Assembly (NCBI GenBank): GCA_016647705.1
Contig: JAENRU010000488.1
Location: forward strand, 747,501-811,500
Direction: 5' to 3'
Length of the DNA: 64,000 nt
Origin: Eucommia ulmoides
Lineage: Eukaryota > Streptophyta > Magnoliopsida > Garryales > Eucommiaceae
The notes below the pieces were generated by a model. That model was not told the DNA's origin and did no database searches. It worked only from the letters and a program-made list of their open reading frames with translations. Shown piece after piece: positions 1-12,220 of this stretch (position 1 is its first letter; each line of letters opens with the position of its first letter). Position numbers and translations under genes: made by a program.

Positions 1-185
1 GAACAAATAGTCATAAATGAAGATTAATTTTATCAATTTTTGCAAGTCAACAAATTCTAATTTTATGTATAAAGAAATAAAAAAAATAAAATAAAAATTA
101 GAACCCACTAAAAAAATTGAAAAATATATTCTTCAACCTCATTAAAACTTTTTCTCTCCATCTACTTTTAAGTATTAGATATAGA
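1..185 (-). mobile_element. Helitron 5'-end fragment running off the window
   Basis: Read on the minus strand, position 185 begins TCTATATCTAATACTTAAAAG, preceded by an A. This fits a Helitron 5' end (TC, inserted between A and T). The same terminus occurs at 12220 and 12870, also on the minus strand. The body would lie at lower coordinates, outside the window, and the visible stretch is AT-rich and non-coding. It is closely repeated at about 12680-12870. The TC/A boundary is seen directly; assignment to Helitrons rests on this motif and the helicase remnant nearby, since no rolling-circle Rep domain is visible. Confidence 0.4.
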
Positions 186-588
186 TAATAAGATTTAATG
201 AATAAAATATTTTATATGTAATTATGCTAAATATTTAATTTATAATTATGGAAACGGGTATTCGACAAAATCTTAAAGTGAAACAACCTAAAATAACCAA
301 GATAGACATCAAATTGAAATTAAATGCGATGAAAAATACAAGTAATCATAAAAAATAAAAATAAAAATAAAATTTAGATAAATTAAAAAATATTATTCAA
401 CATCGAACTTTTCTAGCATCAATAACCACTTAGTTTTGTCAAACCATTTGTACTGAATCTCTCCATTCTTATAATCGGACAGTTCTGAATTATCCATGTA
501 TTTGGGATCGATAAAGTACTTTGACGTCTGCTCGTTTCCATTTAACGCATTACTCTTCCGAATCTTGTGAAGTTGTAGTTTGACATGA
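186..588. repeat. Fragment of unclassified element Z (third copy)
   Basis: This stretch matches 12871-13278 almost base for base, including TTTGACGTCTGCTCGTTTCC. In that copy the sequence continues into the body of element Z; here it stops at 588 (...GACATGAAT) and joins the 589-12180 block. On the minus strand it corresponds to the C-terminal part of Z ORF A. It is a rearrangement breakpoint, not a gene. Confidence 0.6.
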
Positions 589-1150
589 ATTCAAAATAAG
601 CCAAATTCCATCACCCATTTTTTTTTTTTTGTGATTTATGTAATAAAGTAGAAATTAGTAATATTTTTAAGGGACATTATTAGCCATTAAATTTAAAAAT
701 AAATGACAAAGATGAAACTGAATTTGAGAAAAAAACTTAGATTCTTACCCAAATGAAAATAAGGCGAGTGTCTCTTTCTCTATCTCTATCTTTATGGGAC
801 AAGTATCCAAGTTCACTCATCTCTTATTTATTTTTAAGGCTCTATTTTTTATTTTTTAAATTAAAAAAAGGGAGAAATTATTGAATTATCTTTGACATAA
901 GACACTTACAATTTTTTTTCTTCTTATTGTTTAGTCTTAAATTTACTCTTAGCTGATTATTTAACTTCTCAGTTAATATCATGTAAATTTTAAATTCATA
1001 TGATTAATATCAATTAAAACTAAAAAGTAAAGTGAAAATGACTAAAAAATAAATTGATCTAAATTGAGAAAAAAAAATAAAAAAATATGCATATTGATTA
1101 TTTTTTCTTTTTTAACACGTAGCAAAATAGTTTTATGACATATCTATATA
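589..1150. repeat. AT-rich repeat flank of the Helitron
   Basis: No gene is visible. The sequence matches 17585-18152 closely and is part of the large duplication. It belongs to an array of about 275-bp units that is better preserved at 17263-18100; a unit start with CTCTTATTTATTTTTAAGG is near 820. Confidence 0.55.
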
Positions 1151-1973
1151 CTAGCGTATAATCCATGCTTGAATATTTAGGTAATTAAGCAAAAAAATCA
1201 ACAGACTCATCACTAAAATATCATTATAAAATATACTGTAAGTACCTACAACCATAAACATCAACAAAAGTAATGAATTTTAATTGTTAACATGTGTTGT
1301 CAAAATGTCTCTCAATAAACCTGTGCCTGAAACAAATAACAATAATTTAATTACCTCACAATATGCCTACCAGTGTAGAACTTTTTAACCCAATTCCTAC
1401 AACAAACAAGAAAGTTAATGAATGATTAATGATAAAGTTTTTATAAACAAAAGAGTAATGAAAGAAAATACTAATGGAATTAGCGTACCAATAATTAAGT
1501 TGAGATATTCACAATAGAACTTTTGGGTAGACAATGTTCGTTGTAGAGAGAGATCCATCATCAGGGAGAATGACACTTAATTGATCAAATGATGTGCATA
1601 TTGATAAAACAACATATAATTGGCCATGACTAAAGACTGGTGTATTTAAATCAACTACAACAAATTTCACAGATTGCCCCTGTGATTTATTTATTGACAT
1701 GACATATGCCAAACGAATAGGGAATTGTCGTCACGTCATTTGAAATAGAAATTGAGAAGATGATGGAGTTAAAAATATTCTAGGATTGAATGCCAAATTT
1801 TCAGTTTTATCACCAGTCAAAATTCTAGCCTCGATTATACGCAAAACACACCTAACAACTATTAGCCGAGTCCCATTACAAAGTCAACCATTCGGTGCAA
1901 TATTTCTCAGTAACATTATAGGAAAAATTATTTTTATATCTAACTTAAATGGTGGTAATACTGAATGATCTAA

Positions 1974-4690
1974 TGTAAGGCCCAAATCATAGTACGTGCG
2001 TCATTAATAGTCGCATTTTAAAGTATTGGAAAATTCGGGGCAAATTTTTGTTAATGAAAAATAAAAATTAAAAGTTTAGGGGTCAAATTTGAAATTTAGA
2101 AAACGTGGAAATTAAGCTTGAGATCCAAATGGATAATTAAAAATCAAAAATTGAAAATAGTAAGGGTGAAATTATAATTTTAGAAACTTGTAAAAGTTGA
2201 AAATGATTAAAATATGATCTTAAAGGAAGTTGGGGAGAGGAAAGTGCATTTTAACTAAAGATTTTTTTTTTTTTTTTATATAAACACATATATACATGCA
2301 TAAGTGGGTGTGTGCTGTGAGATCGGCCGGCGGAAACAGAGGAACGGGAAGAGGGGTGACGTGGCGTGAGGAGATTCAAAATCCATCCACCATTTACATG
2401 CATATAAATACCCTCATGCATAGTTATGATCAGGAAAAAAAATATCAAAACAAAATCAGAAAAATTCAGAGAAGAGAAAGAGGGGACCGGAGGTGGGCGT
2501 CGTCGGGTTGTTCGTGATTGCCAGTAGGCGTGGTTTCTGTTCTGATCGGCCGGAGATTGTGGGAATGTGAGAGAGTGTGATCATCACTACCGTGTTCAGG
2601 CTTTGGGTGAGGGTGTGCGTGTGACTGGACGGGGGTCGTTCCTCTGTTTTGATCGTCGTGAGTGTGTGTGGGTGTTTTGGTCTGTCATCTGAAGGCGGTG
2701 GGTTTCGACGTGGGTGTGATCTTCGTAGTCTTGCTCGACGGTGTGGGTGTGTTTATCGTCATTAGTGTGCATGGTGGTGTGTGGTGGTTGTCGGAGCAAT
2801 CGCTAGAAAGTTAGAAAGAGAGTGAGAGAGAGAGAGCAATGAGTGTATGTGGACGATCGACAGTGCATGGGGGTAGAGGTGGAAGTGTGTGGGTTCGTTT
2901 GTCTGGAGGTGCGTGGGTTCGGTTGGTGGGACGGCGAGGCTTGATCGACGGCGAGATCTCGTCGGCGGCTGCGAGACAACAAAACAGACAACAAAAATGC
3001 AAAACAGAAAAAGGAAAAAGGGGAGAAGAAAAAGAAGAAAAAAAAAGAAAAAATTACACAAACACCCCAATAAAAATCCAAAAATTTATCTCGCGGCCAA
3101 CGGACGATTCAGAGTAGGTAAAAATCTAAATCAATTACCATTGTTGTTAAACTGAATTATTAGCAAACATGATTATAATTTGGAATCGTTAATTCTAATA
3201 ATTTTTATCACCATCCATACTAACAAATGCGTACCGTAGTTATTAACGAAACGAAATTTATCGAATAACAATTTTTCGTAATAAAAAGTGGGTACAGGAA
3301 AAATTACGGAATTTAGGGCCTGCATTGCATGATTCGGTTATTTTACATAAAATATTAATTTAGGCCCTGTCATTATTAGGCTCGCAGACAATGGAGTATC
3401 GGTAGAAGATAATCAGTAAAAACTGTTCAGAACGGGTAGCCAGGTGAGTGTACTGTCTTCTTGCAAAAATCTATTTTCATATATATATGATGAAATATGT
3501 GACGTAAAATAGGACGATTTTATAAATGATATGGATCAATTAGATTTTGGGTGAGTTGGGAAAAAATGAATTTTCGGTAAATTATTTCGGTTTTAAAAGA
3601 AAGTTGAAAAATGATTCGTTGGCTTTGGAGGTTTAAAAGCGAGTGGAAAATATATGATTTTCTAAAAATGCTGGGTTTTCTAAAAACAAAGATGGAAAAA
3701 TATTTTTTACTGAAATCGGTGGTACAAATATGGAAAACTGATTTTTTTTTTCTGAAATTGGTGGTACTGTTAAAAAGGAGAGTGAAAAACATGATTTTGG
3801 AAATTCTCCCCGAAAGGGGTGTGATTTATATTCTCCCCATAAGAGGTGTGGATTTTTGACGATATGGTGTGAAAATGTATTTCTTCCCGTAAGGGATGTG
3901 AATTTTTAACTATACTGATAATTTTGACGATACCATAGTTGTTCTCTCCGAAAGGGGTGTGGTTTCTTCCCGTAAGGGGTGTGGATTATATTTCTCCCGG
4001 TAAGGGGTGTGGATTATATTTCTCCCCAAAAAGGGGTGCGGATATTTTGTAGGAAGGCATTCTTACGAATGTTACGGTACCGTTGCAACTCCCGATCGTG
4101 AGGTTAAAACGATCACTATGGCTAGCTAGTGTGTGTTGTGGTGGAGTGGTGTGTTTGAGATGTGTGTTTGAGATGTGGTGTTTTACTTATATTGGGTGAT
4201 TTATTATTTATTATGGTTATTGGTATGATTTTATACTAGATAGATTTGGATGGAACTTATCTATATCGCTTAATTTTCACTGCTTATATACTTATGCTCG
4301 ATCCATATTTAATTATGGTAATATTTAGAATGTATTATTATTTAAAAAAAATATATTTTATTAAGAAGACAGTATACTCACAGGTACAACAACTAGGAGT
4401 CGGTCCCCTACTGGCATTAGGTAGAGTCTGGTGATGGTGTAGTATGAAAATATTTTGGGAGGAGCTGTCTGAGGCAAACCTGTGAGAGCTTCATTGTTGT
4501 TATACTTTTGTTGTTATTATAATTCAGGGACGGGTGCGTCCCCAGTTAGAGATGTTGTATATGGTCAGAATTTATGATTGTATATTTTTGTATGCACTTT
4601 GTCGTTTACTAGTGGGTTTGACGTTAAGATGAGGTCGTGTCGACGTCATACCGGCACCACGGTGACGGGTGTCCGGGGTGGGGTGTGACA
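1974..4690 (+). mobile_element. Solo LTR of a gypsy-type retrotransposon (2717 bp)
   Basis: The element starts TGTAAGGCCCAAAT and ends GGGGTGTGACA, the canonical TG...CA of LTRs. It is flanked by a perfect 5-bp target duplication, TCTAA (1969-1973 and 4691-4695). The uninterrupted target is visible in the homologous helicase exon near 18972. There is no PBS, coding domain or second LTR, so this is a solo LTR left by LTR-LTR recombination. A T-rich tract followed by TATATAAAC at 2277-2285 could be the promoter. The middle (2290-3060) is GC-richer and gives several open but non-coding-looking frames. Confidence 0.9.
3806..4047 (+). repeat. Tandem ~28-bp repeats inside the solo LTR
   Basis: About seven degenerate copies of a unit like CTCCCCGAAAGGGGTGTGGA occur at roughly 3806, 3833, 3883, 3945, 3965, 3993 and 4021. 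Each contains a small CCCC...GGGG inverted repeat. Arrays like this are common in long plant LTRs. Confidence 0.85.
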
Positions 4691-4998
4691 TCTAATGAAT
4701 TTAGATACTCATTAGGATAATGATAAATAAGTTGAGAGTCAAATTCATCATCATCTGAAATTTTGTCTGCAGCCAGGTATGTGATAATTTCTTCTGGAAA
4801 CATCTTTAATGCTGTTGATTTTATAGTATTGATATCATCATTCTGTGCAGAAAGAATAAACCGTTCGGTTAGAAATGTAGGAGTAACAGTATCAGACATA
4901 TCAAGACGTGGATAAATAGAAACTATCAATTCTCTCATATTACGACACTTGTGTATGGTTGATGGTAATTGCACAATTTCACACGGATCGCTTTCAAT

Positions 4999-5258
4999 CT
5001 AAAAAAAAAAAAAATCAACAAAATATTACAGGTTATTTACCATAAAATATAGGAGATGAGTTGTTAAAGTAGCAACGGAGTGCTAGGGCTTGGGAAAAAA
5101 ATATCTTAAACATTTAATTTATGTTTTCGGTTGAAGTGTTCTATTTTAGTCTTGAATATGTGCACAGTGCTGCATTTTTTTCGCTCGATCACTGACGAGT
5201 TTGACAAATCAACCTGTGGATATTGTTTCAGATATGGATACATGATATATTTTTTTGC

Positions 5259-5294
<36 letters not shown>

Positions 5295-7533
5295 CAGAAT
5301 ATATGCATAGCATTTTTATGTTAGAAAACAATTTGTAGCGTGGTTTTTTTTTTTTTTTTTTGGACTAAGAAATCACTTAATGTTGAATTATATACGAGTT
5401 TTTTTTTAATTGTTATTGTTGTTGATGTAATGGATGTTGATTGATGCATAATATACTTAAATGAATGTAGATATAAGGTTCATTCTAATTTTTTTTTTTT
5501 TTAAATTAATGATATTTATGTGTTTTTAAGTATTAAATTATGATTTGTTTTTTCATATATTTTTTTTAATAATCCGTGTTTTTAGATACGTGTTATATGG
5601 TATGGTAGTGTGTAAATATATATAATGCATACGTGAAAAAAAATGACCAAGAAAATGGATTTCTAATAGAGAGAGAAGAGCTAAAAAAAAAAAAACAAAC
5701 AAACCTATTTATATATAAATGTAACAATTTCACTGCCTATTTTCTATTTTTTTTCCGAAATTTTTAACATCACACATGTTTTGGTAACAGTTAACACACA
5801 TATACGTGTCATAACGTTTTTATATATAAAAAATTATATTTACATAAATTACTTCAAGTTATTTAAAATTATACTTTAATTAACATAATAATCCTAAAAT
5901 TTTTAAAAATCAAAATTAAAATTAACATATTAATCCCTAAAATTTTTAAAATCAATTTTAAATACCATAATAACCCTTAAAATTTTTAAGATAAAATTTA
6001 AATAGCATAATGAATCCTATTATTTTCTAAATACTCTAAAATGCAGCTAAAAATATACATGTACAAAAATTAAGTTTTACATATACACAATTACTTATTT
6101 TGAAACTCTACACTTTCTTCACTAATTACTACTAACTAAAAGTTTAAAACATATTTATAACTAAGCAACAAACATTTTACAAAAAACAACATATATACAT
6201 TACATATAATTAAAACAATACAACTAAAAAAATTGAGTTATATAATTATTTTTTTAAAATATATATGTGTGTTGGAGGATAATATGTGTATAAACTTATG
6301 AATTAAAAAATAACTTTAATTTTTTAAAAAATCATAAGTTATTATCTAGCAGTTATTATTTGTTGCATCAATGAACATTTTTGGATTGAGTTCGTCTATT
6401 CAAAAAATATTTATCACTACAACTGCTTGCCACGAACGACAAGTAGCTCCCCTAAGCTTAAAACTACAAAACAACAATGGGTTGAAATTTTAAAGAACAC
6501 CAAAAAAATGCTTATTTGAAAAATGTTGATTTTGTAATAAAAAAATCATCTTTTTTTTTTTTTTTTAAATTTAAAGAACACCAAAAAATTAATAAAACGT
6601 CGCTTAATTAAATATTACACAAAAAACTTTTAATTATAAATAATTAAAAAAATGAGAAAAAAAGAAAACGTTGAATTCAACAAGAAAATCAGTTAAAAAA
6701 TAAATAAATTTATGAAATGGATTGAGCCAATCCATAACCACATAAACATCAACATTTTGAATTAGTTTTCAACAAAAAAAGATGATCAATAAACTTATCC
6801 AACTAGTAAGTACAAACTCAATAACATTTCATAGAAAAATCGAAAAAGTTGAATTCAACAAGAAAAACATTTAAAAAAAAAAGGTTGAATTTATGAGAAG
6901 GATTGATCTAATCCATAACCACACAAAAATTAACATTTTTCAAGTAATATTTAAATGGATTGAGCTAATCCATGCCCACATCAAAATCAACATTTTCAAC
7001 TATTTTTTTTTTATAAATAAAAGCAAAATCACATCATCAGCAAATCCTTGAGATCTACAACAAAATTATCTTATTTTCTTTTTAAAAGTTTAAAGAACAC
7101 CAAAAAATTAATAAAACGTCGCCTAATTAAATATTACACAAAAAAGTTTAATTATAACTAATTAAAAATATGATATCTACAAAAATACAATCTATCCCTA
7201 ACCCCTAGAGTCGTTTACGTAAAAAACAAGCAAACATAAATTTAGATAAAAAATAAAACTGATATTTGCATAAAAAAAACAAACAAACTAAAATCTAACT
7301 ACTAAATATTACACAAAAATGTTTAGTTATGACTAATTAAAAATATGAGATCTACAAAATTACAATCTATCCCCAACCCCTAGAGTTGTTTACATTAAAA
7401 GATATTAAAAAAAAACAAACAAACCGAGACATACATAAAAAAAAGGGGAATCTAACTACTAATTAATAATGTGTGTCCGAACCGGAATCTACATAAAAAA
7501 TCGAGATCTACACAAATCAAAATTGAAATCTAA
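4999..7533. other. AT-rich non-coding interior of Helitron copy 1
   Basis: No reading frame resembling a protein was found. The stretch matches 19279-21818 closely, with small indels in A and T runs. It contains a (TA)n tract and several direct repeats of short phrases such as TTTAAAGAACACCAAAAA. It occupies the place where the upstream helicase and Rep exons of an autonomous Helitron would be. Confidence 0.6.
5261..5292. repeat. (TA)n microsatellite
   Basis: A pure TA tract of about 30 bases, shorter in the homologous place near 19549-19560. Confidence 0.9.
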
Positions 7534-7916
7534 TTAATTAACACAAACCCTATACCCTAAACACAAGCACAAACACAAATACATACACAAGCACAAACCT
7601 GAACAATTAATAATTAGCAAAAAAATAATATTGCCACTGAAAAAATTAAAATAAAAAAAAACTAAACTACTTGAACAAAAATGGCTCACCTCAGCAGCAA
7701 CGACGACGAACAACGAAGGGTTGATGGCATCGACGACTTCAGGAGTAAGGAGCAGCAACGAAACAAATTAAGGAGCGAAGAGAGAAGGAGAAGAGAGAAA
7801 TAAGAGAGGAGGGGAAGAGGAAGGGAGCAACGATTGTGGTTTGGGGGAGAAGGAGATAAATGAAAACGAAAGGGAGTGGGGCTAGGGTTTTCATGGATAA
7901 AATCCGTTTCACCCAT
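7534..7916 (-). pseudogene. Captured host gene fragment (first exon plus donor site), copy 1
   Basis: On the minus strand this reads like the 5' end of a plant gene: AAACCCTAGCCCC, a C/T-rich leader, then a short open frame including TPEVVDAINPSLF, ending at GCTGAG followed by GTGAGC, a good splice donor (near 7688). The same fragment is in the duplicate at 21819-22200. I do not recognise the parent gene. Gene-fragment capture is known for Helitrons and MULEs. No function is expected; the frame is not supported beyond the donor. Confidence 0.4.
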
Positions 7917-8553
7917 GGAAAAAAATTTTGAAGATCAATTGCATAAATGCACTTTGAATATCCGTTTTTGCTTTTTTTTTTTTTATTGGAAACGGATTTT
8001 CGAAATCCGTTTTTCAATATATATATAAGATATTATTAATGTATAAAGTGTCAACGAAGGGAAAAGAAATTAGTATATGTTGCTGCCTTCTATTAGGAAA
8101 CTAATATATATATATATAAAAGATATTGTTAATGTATAAAGTGTCGGGAAAAGAAATTAGTATATGTTGCTTGTTCTTCAAGAATGTTGCCTTTTTTTTT
8201 TGTTATAGGTTTTATTGATGTAGGTTCTATTGATGTGAGTCAAGTCGTCATAGGTTGCTTATGACATCTTTAAATTGATCTCTAAATGGTTAAAATATTT
8301 AACTATGTTAATCTATGTTAGAGTTGTTTACAAAATAATTAAAAATTTAATAAAAAAATTACTGAAACCATGTGTATATATATACACATATCTACGTAGA
8401 ACCCATAAAACAGATTTTGAAAATTCGTTTTAAAAAAAATAAAAAAATAGAGAGATTCAAAGTGCATTTATGAGGTTGATCTTCAATTTTTTTCTAGAGA
8501 GAAAATAGAATTCCAAAATCCGTTTAAAACCCTAACTCCACTCTCTTTTGTTT
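7865..8553. repeat. Inverted repeat with ~97-bp arms, copy 1
   Basis: Arm 7865-7960 and arm 8455-8553 are reverse complements with mismatches; both include TGCATAAATGCACTTTGAAT-like and AAAATCCGTTT segments and the AGGGTTT of the gene fragment. Between the arms is AACGGATTTTCGAAATCCGTT, itself a palindrome, and two direct copies of TTAATGTATAAAGTGTC (8036, 8125). Further partial inverted copies lie at 8690-8745. The outline suggests a foldback-like element, but clear ends were not found. Confidence 0.55.
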
Positions 8554-8860
8554 CCAAGGGTTAATTTTTTTTTTGATTTGTTTGTTTAGTTTTTTGTTAT
8601 AGGTGCTATTGTTGTGAGTCACATCAATACTTCTATTGATGTGACTCACATCAATTGAACCTACAACAACAAACAAAACATTAGCAATATCTTATATAAA
8701 TATACACCCTAATTTATTTTCTCCTAGTTGACATTTTATACATTAACAGTATTATGTGCAAATATATATATATATAAACAACTTCGTATATATTAATATT
8801 GTTTACGTTACAAATATACCAATACAAGTATTTTATATTTTTTCAATATTCCGCTCTCAA

Positions 8861-11197
8861 TTGACCCACATAGCTCATTAGAGCAAAATCCTAACCCCTA
8901 TTTTTCCTATAAATATCTGTGTATAGCGTTGTAGGCTATGTATCTTTTCTCATAATATCAATACATGATTCATTCTCCCACATTTAAATTATCTTAATAT
9001 GGTATCAAGAGTAAGTCTTTCCTGAAGTTATTCTATCTAAACATTTTTTTTCTTCGAAACCGTAAAGCTTCTGCCGCCGCCGTCTCTTTTCTCCCTCGGT
9101 TTTTTGTCACTGCTATATCCTTCATCATCACTCCGATATAAACAACCACTACACCACTATTTTCATCTTTCAGAGAAGAACACAGTGCCATCAAAATCAC
9201 CGCTATTGGAGTATCGACGCGCTCACACGCGCCACCAACAACCTGCAGTACCCCGTAATTGCGCCGTCTCGGATTTTGAGCTTTACCGCCTCAACTAGGG
9301 CTATAAATCCATCATACAATATACCATCAGAACCGTCTCAATGAGAGGATTCCAAAAACGAAATGCTCGACACCAGATTACTGTTTATGCGCCTTCACGC
9401 ATGGCAAATAGGTGGCGCGTCAGATCCACGCATAGCCTTCCTTCGCCTTTTGCCCATCAGTTGCCACGTCAGCCTTAAAAGCCCAGTCAGCAATCCACGT
9501 TAGTGCCAACTCAGCACCCAGTCAGCGCCATCTTAGCACCTAGTTAGAGCCACGTCATTAGTACCTTATTTGTCTCGGTTCAGGTCTTTGTTGACTGGTT
9601 TTCTACAAACTTGGACCGGTTCCTGGCGTTTTTTGACGTTCTGAAACTATTTTCGCCTTCATTTTCTGATGTGGTAATCACATAATACACTTCCTTCTTT
9701 ATTTGAGTGTTTTCGACACCGGTTCACCTCCTCTTTTGCTCCTATGGCTGACTCTGATGCATCTCGGGTTATCACTACTGTTCTGAATGAAATTAATTAT
9801 ATCGTATGGGCTCAAGAGATGTCTAGTTTTCTCCGTGGACAACGATTGTGGCTTTTCATAACTAGAGATATCACTGAACTTGAGTAGAAGGACAACGAAG
9901 ATAAGGTCAAATACATTGACCGTCTAGAGGACTGGGAAGCTTGGGATATTATCTAGTACCGCTATACCAAGGCAGACATCTCGAATTGGTATCGCCATCT
10001 TTCCACCCTCCAGAGCATGTACCAGGAACCTGGGCAAACCGTCAATAGTTTTCTATGCTAGATGACTGCCGTGTGGGATCAATTGGCTATCACTAAGCCC
10101 ACTTGGAAATGCACAAAAAATGCTATCATTCATGCCAAATACTTAACAGAGACACGCATAATGCAATTCCTGATGGGCTTGGGGGAAGAATTTGAGCCTG
10201 TATGAGCTTCAATCCTCCACTGCATGCTAGCCTCTCTAAACAATGTCCTTTCTAATCTACTCAGCGAGGAAACACGTCTTGCGACACTACAAAGCTCATA
10301 TACAGATGTTGCCTTAGCAACGCCAATTACTACTGCAGCATCAGTTACTCTTGCAACACTAGGAGAGAAGCCAAACTCATCCCAGAAGCTCTTATACTGT
10401 AGGTATTGTTATTCACAAGGGCATGAATTGCTCAAATGTCCTTCTTGCCTGTGTAAGATCTGTAGAGAACCGAACCACTATCTTGCAGACTGTCCTAAAC
10501 TTCCATTTGGAAATTAGTCAAATGGGAACCAATATCGCTCTCGAGGCTCTTACAATCGGTCATATTTCAAGCCAAAGAATGCTGCTGCTGTAGCCACTGA
10601 TGCTACAGCAACTTCATCCAGCTTTCCACTGGATTGGAGTGGTTTTTGCACTGCGCTTGTCGAGGCTCTAAATAAAACTGGTAAAAATGTAGTCATGTCA
10701 GTTACACCAGGTACATCTCAATGGTATTTTGATTCTGTTTGTTTCAATTACATGACATCTAATTCCTCTATCTTTTTTTCTAAAACTTGTGATGAGCAGG
10801 CACGTACTATTCATACTGCTAATGGATTAAATATGTTGGTCCGCTATACTGGACATGTTGACAGTTCTTATTTATCTTTTCTTGATACATATTTGGTCCC
10901 TAAGCTTACGCTCAACCTTATATCCGTCAGACAATTATGTGATCTTGGACTTGATTTGAATTTTTCTCTATTGGTTGTTGTGTGCAGGACCCTCAAACAG
11001 AAAAACTCCTTGGGACTCACCGTAAAGTTGGACGCCTCTTTGAACTCACTCACCTCTAAGTCCCATCCTCATCATCACCAAACCAATCAGCCGCATTCAT
11101 CCCAAGACTCTCACTCGTGGAATTGTGGCACTCTCGGTTAGGTCACATTTCATCTAGTCACCTTCGTTCTCTTATTTTTAGTGGTCAGTTAGGTTCA
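8861..11197 (+). mobile_element. Ty1/copia retrotransposon, truncated copy 1
   Basis: A 5' LTR lacking about 20 bases at its start (8861-8999, with CCTATAAATA at 8906-8915) is followed by the primer-binding site TGGTATCAAGAG at 9000-9011, the usual match to initiator tRNA-Met in plant copia elements. Leader, gag, protease and the pre-integrase start follow. At 11197 the element is interrupted by a MULE and does not resume: integrase, reverse transcriptase and 3' LTR are absent. The complete sister copy is 23240-29548. Confidence 0.88.
9744..11190 (+). pseudogene. Copia gag-protease remnant, copy 1
   Basis: The start MADSDASRVITTVL lies at 9744. Gag runs with several stops (for example 9885, 9955, 10203). 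Two CCHC zinc knuckles are visible at 10396-10500: CRYCYSQGHELLKC and CKICREPNHYLADC. The protease active-site region WYFDS lies at 10725-10740, with the usual third residue changed. The pre-integrase motif LWHSRLGH follows near 11120. Compared with copy 2 this copy keeps the start codon and the first knuckle histidine but loses everything after the MULE junction. Not functional. Confidence 0.85.
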
Positions 11198-12180
11198 TTG
11201 TTATTTCAGGCGCGAGGCGCACTGACCCCCGAGGTGGCAAGGCGCAAGGCGCAAGGCGAGGCACGAGCTTCTTTGAAGCGAGGCACACATTTTAAATATG
11301 TGTTTTTCTATTGTCATGGACGCGGAAAGTATTCAAATCTCACTAAAATAAAACATATATTGCATGTTTAGCAATAAAAATTAAGGGGAAGTTAAAAACA
11401 AATTCGAACTAATTTCATGTGATATTGCACTTCAAATCGAACTCCAAGGACCAATAATTGGGGTGAAGTTAAAAAACAAATTGATAACTACACTCAAAAA
11501 ATCAAAATTAAGGACCCATATTAACTAATTGAGGGTTAATATCAATGTTGTAAAAGGTAGGGGCATTGGGCGAGATGTTTTGACCTGTCCGGGGCATGGA
11601 GCGTAAATCCAGCGATACATAAATTTTTAATATTTTAAAAATATTATGAATAATTCAAAAAATTCAATTTTTAAAAAAAAAAAGATATTATATAGATAAG
11701 ATTGTAATTATTACCTATCTTATAACTTATAAATAAAATATAAAGAAAAAAAGATAAATAAAACATAAATATTAAAAAACTAAGGGGTTAAATGTATAAT
11801 TTAGTATTATAAAACTAAGGGGTCAAATATATAATTGTCTTAAAAACTAAGGGGTCAAATGTATAATTTAGTTAATTGATTCTTAAACATATAACCAGAC
11901 ATGCTGAATGACGACGACCCAATTGACGATTGGCTCGAACAACGACGAAGCTTGCAACTTCAGTACAACCGATGATCGACTTCTAGACGACCGACGACCG
12001 ACGAAGCTTGCAACTTCAGTACAACTGACGACCTAATTGACGATCGGCTTCTAGACGAATGATGACTGACGAAACTCGCAGCTTCAGTACGACTGACGAT
12101 CGGCTTCTAGACGACGACGACCTAATTGATCGACGAAGCTCACAATACGATCGACGAACCTCGCAGCTTCAGTACAACCC
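11198..12180. mobile_element. MULE nested in copia, copy 1 (truncated)
   Basis: This matches the intact 1030-bp element at 25691-26720. Its left end is in place after GTTAGGTTCA (11188-11197), followed by TTGTTATTTCAGGCGCG and a stretch rich in AGGCGC words. The interior includes repeated CGACGAAGCTCGCAGCTTC-like words. It is cut off near 12180, about 40 bases before a Helitron terminus, so its right end and the rest of the copia element are missing. Confidence 0.75.
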
Positions 12181-12220
12181 ATGGAAGTTCGCAATACCAC
12201 TTTTAAGTATTAGATATAGA

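Larger units (their letters stand above)
1509..4998 (-). pseudogene. Helitron helicase (PIF1-like) terminal exon, split by a solo LTR
   Basis: This is the C-terminal part of the PIF1-type helicase domain of a Helitron RepHel protein, a DNA-unwinding enzyme for rolling-circle transposition. The upstream part (4975 down to 4691) carries [12 protein letters not shown] and [10 protein letters not shown]; the downstream part (1712-1509) carries [11 protein letters not shown] and HGQLYVVLS, matching helicase motifs near the C terminus of the family. The exon begins after a TTTAG acceptor at about 4998. It is interrupted at 1973/4691 by the 2717-bp solo LTR. Additional changes around 1713-1973 break the frame. 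Rep, the N-terminal helicase motifs and any upstream exons are missing. The homologous exon without the insertion is at 18511-19278. Confidence 0.8.
589..12180. repeat. Large segmental duplication, copy 1
   Basis: Apart from the 2.7-kb solo LTR at 1974-4690, this block is collinear with 17585-26565 over about 9 kb: Helitron flank, helicase exon, AT-rich spacer, gene fragment, inverted repeat, copia 5' LTR, gag-protease and the nested GC-rich MULE. The copia and MULE insertion points are the same in both copies, so the duplication came after those insertions. The solo LTR is only in this copy and so is younger. Homology ends at 588/589 and near 12180. Confidence 0.85.
1151..12220 (-). mobile_element. 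Helitron-derived element, copy 1 (non-autonomous, nested)
   Basis: On the minus strand the interval starts at 12220 with TCTATATCTAATACTT after an A and ends at 1151 with ATTATACGCTAG followed by T. These are the expected Helitron termini (5' TC, 3' CTAG, A/T target). It contains the last exon of a Helitron helicase in the same orientation. Rep and most of the helicase are absent. The interior also holds a solo LTR, a captured gene fragment and a truncated copia element with its own MULE. The 3' hairpin before CTAG is degraded. The two ends may come from different Helitrons, because the 5' side at 12180-12220 looks like a deletion join. Confidence 0.5.

Noticed and set aside
2290..3155. Several overlapping open frames on both strands, 60-100 codons
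   Set aside because: They lie in the GC-richer part of the solo LTR, are low in complexity (poly-K, poly-F, TH repeats) and match no family.
3520..4434. Open frames of 60-90 codons in the solo LTR
   Set aside because: Frames run through the tandem repeat array and homopolymers; no conserved content.
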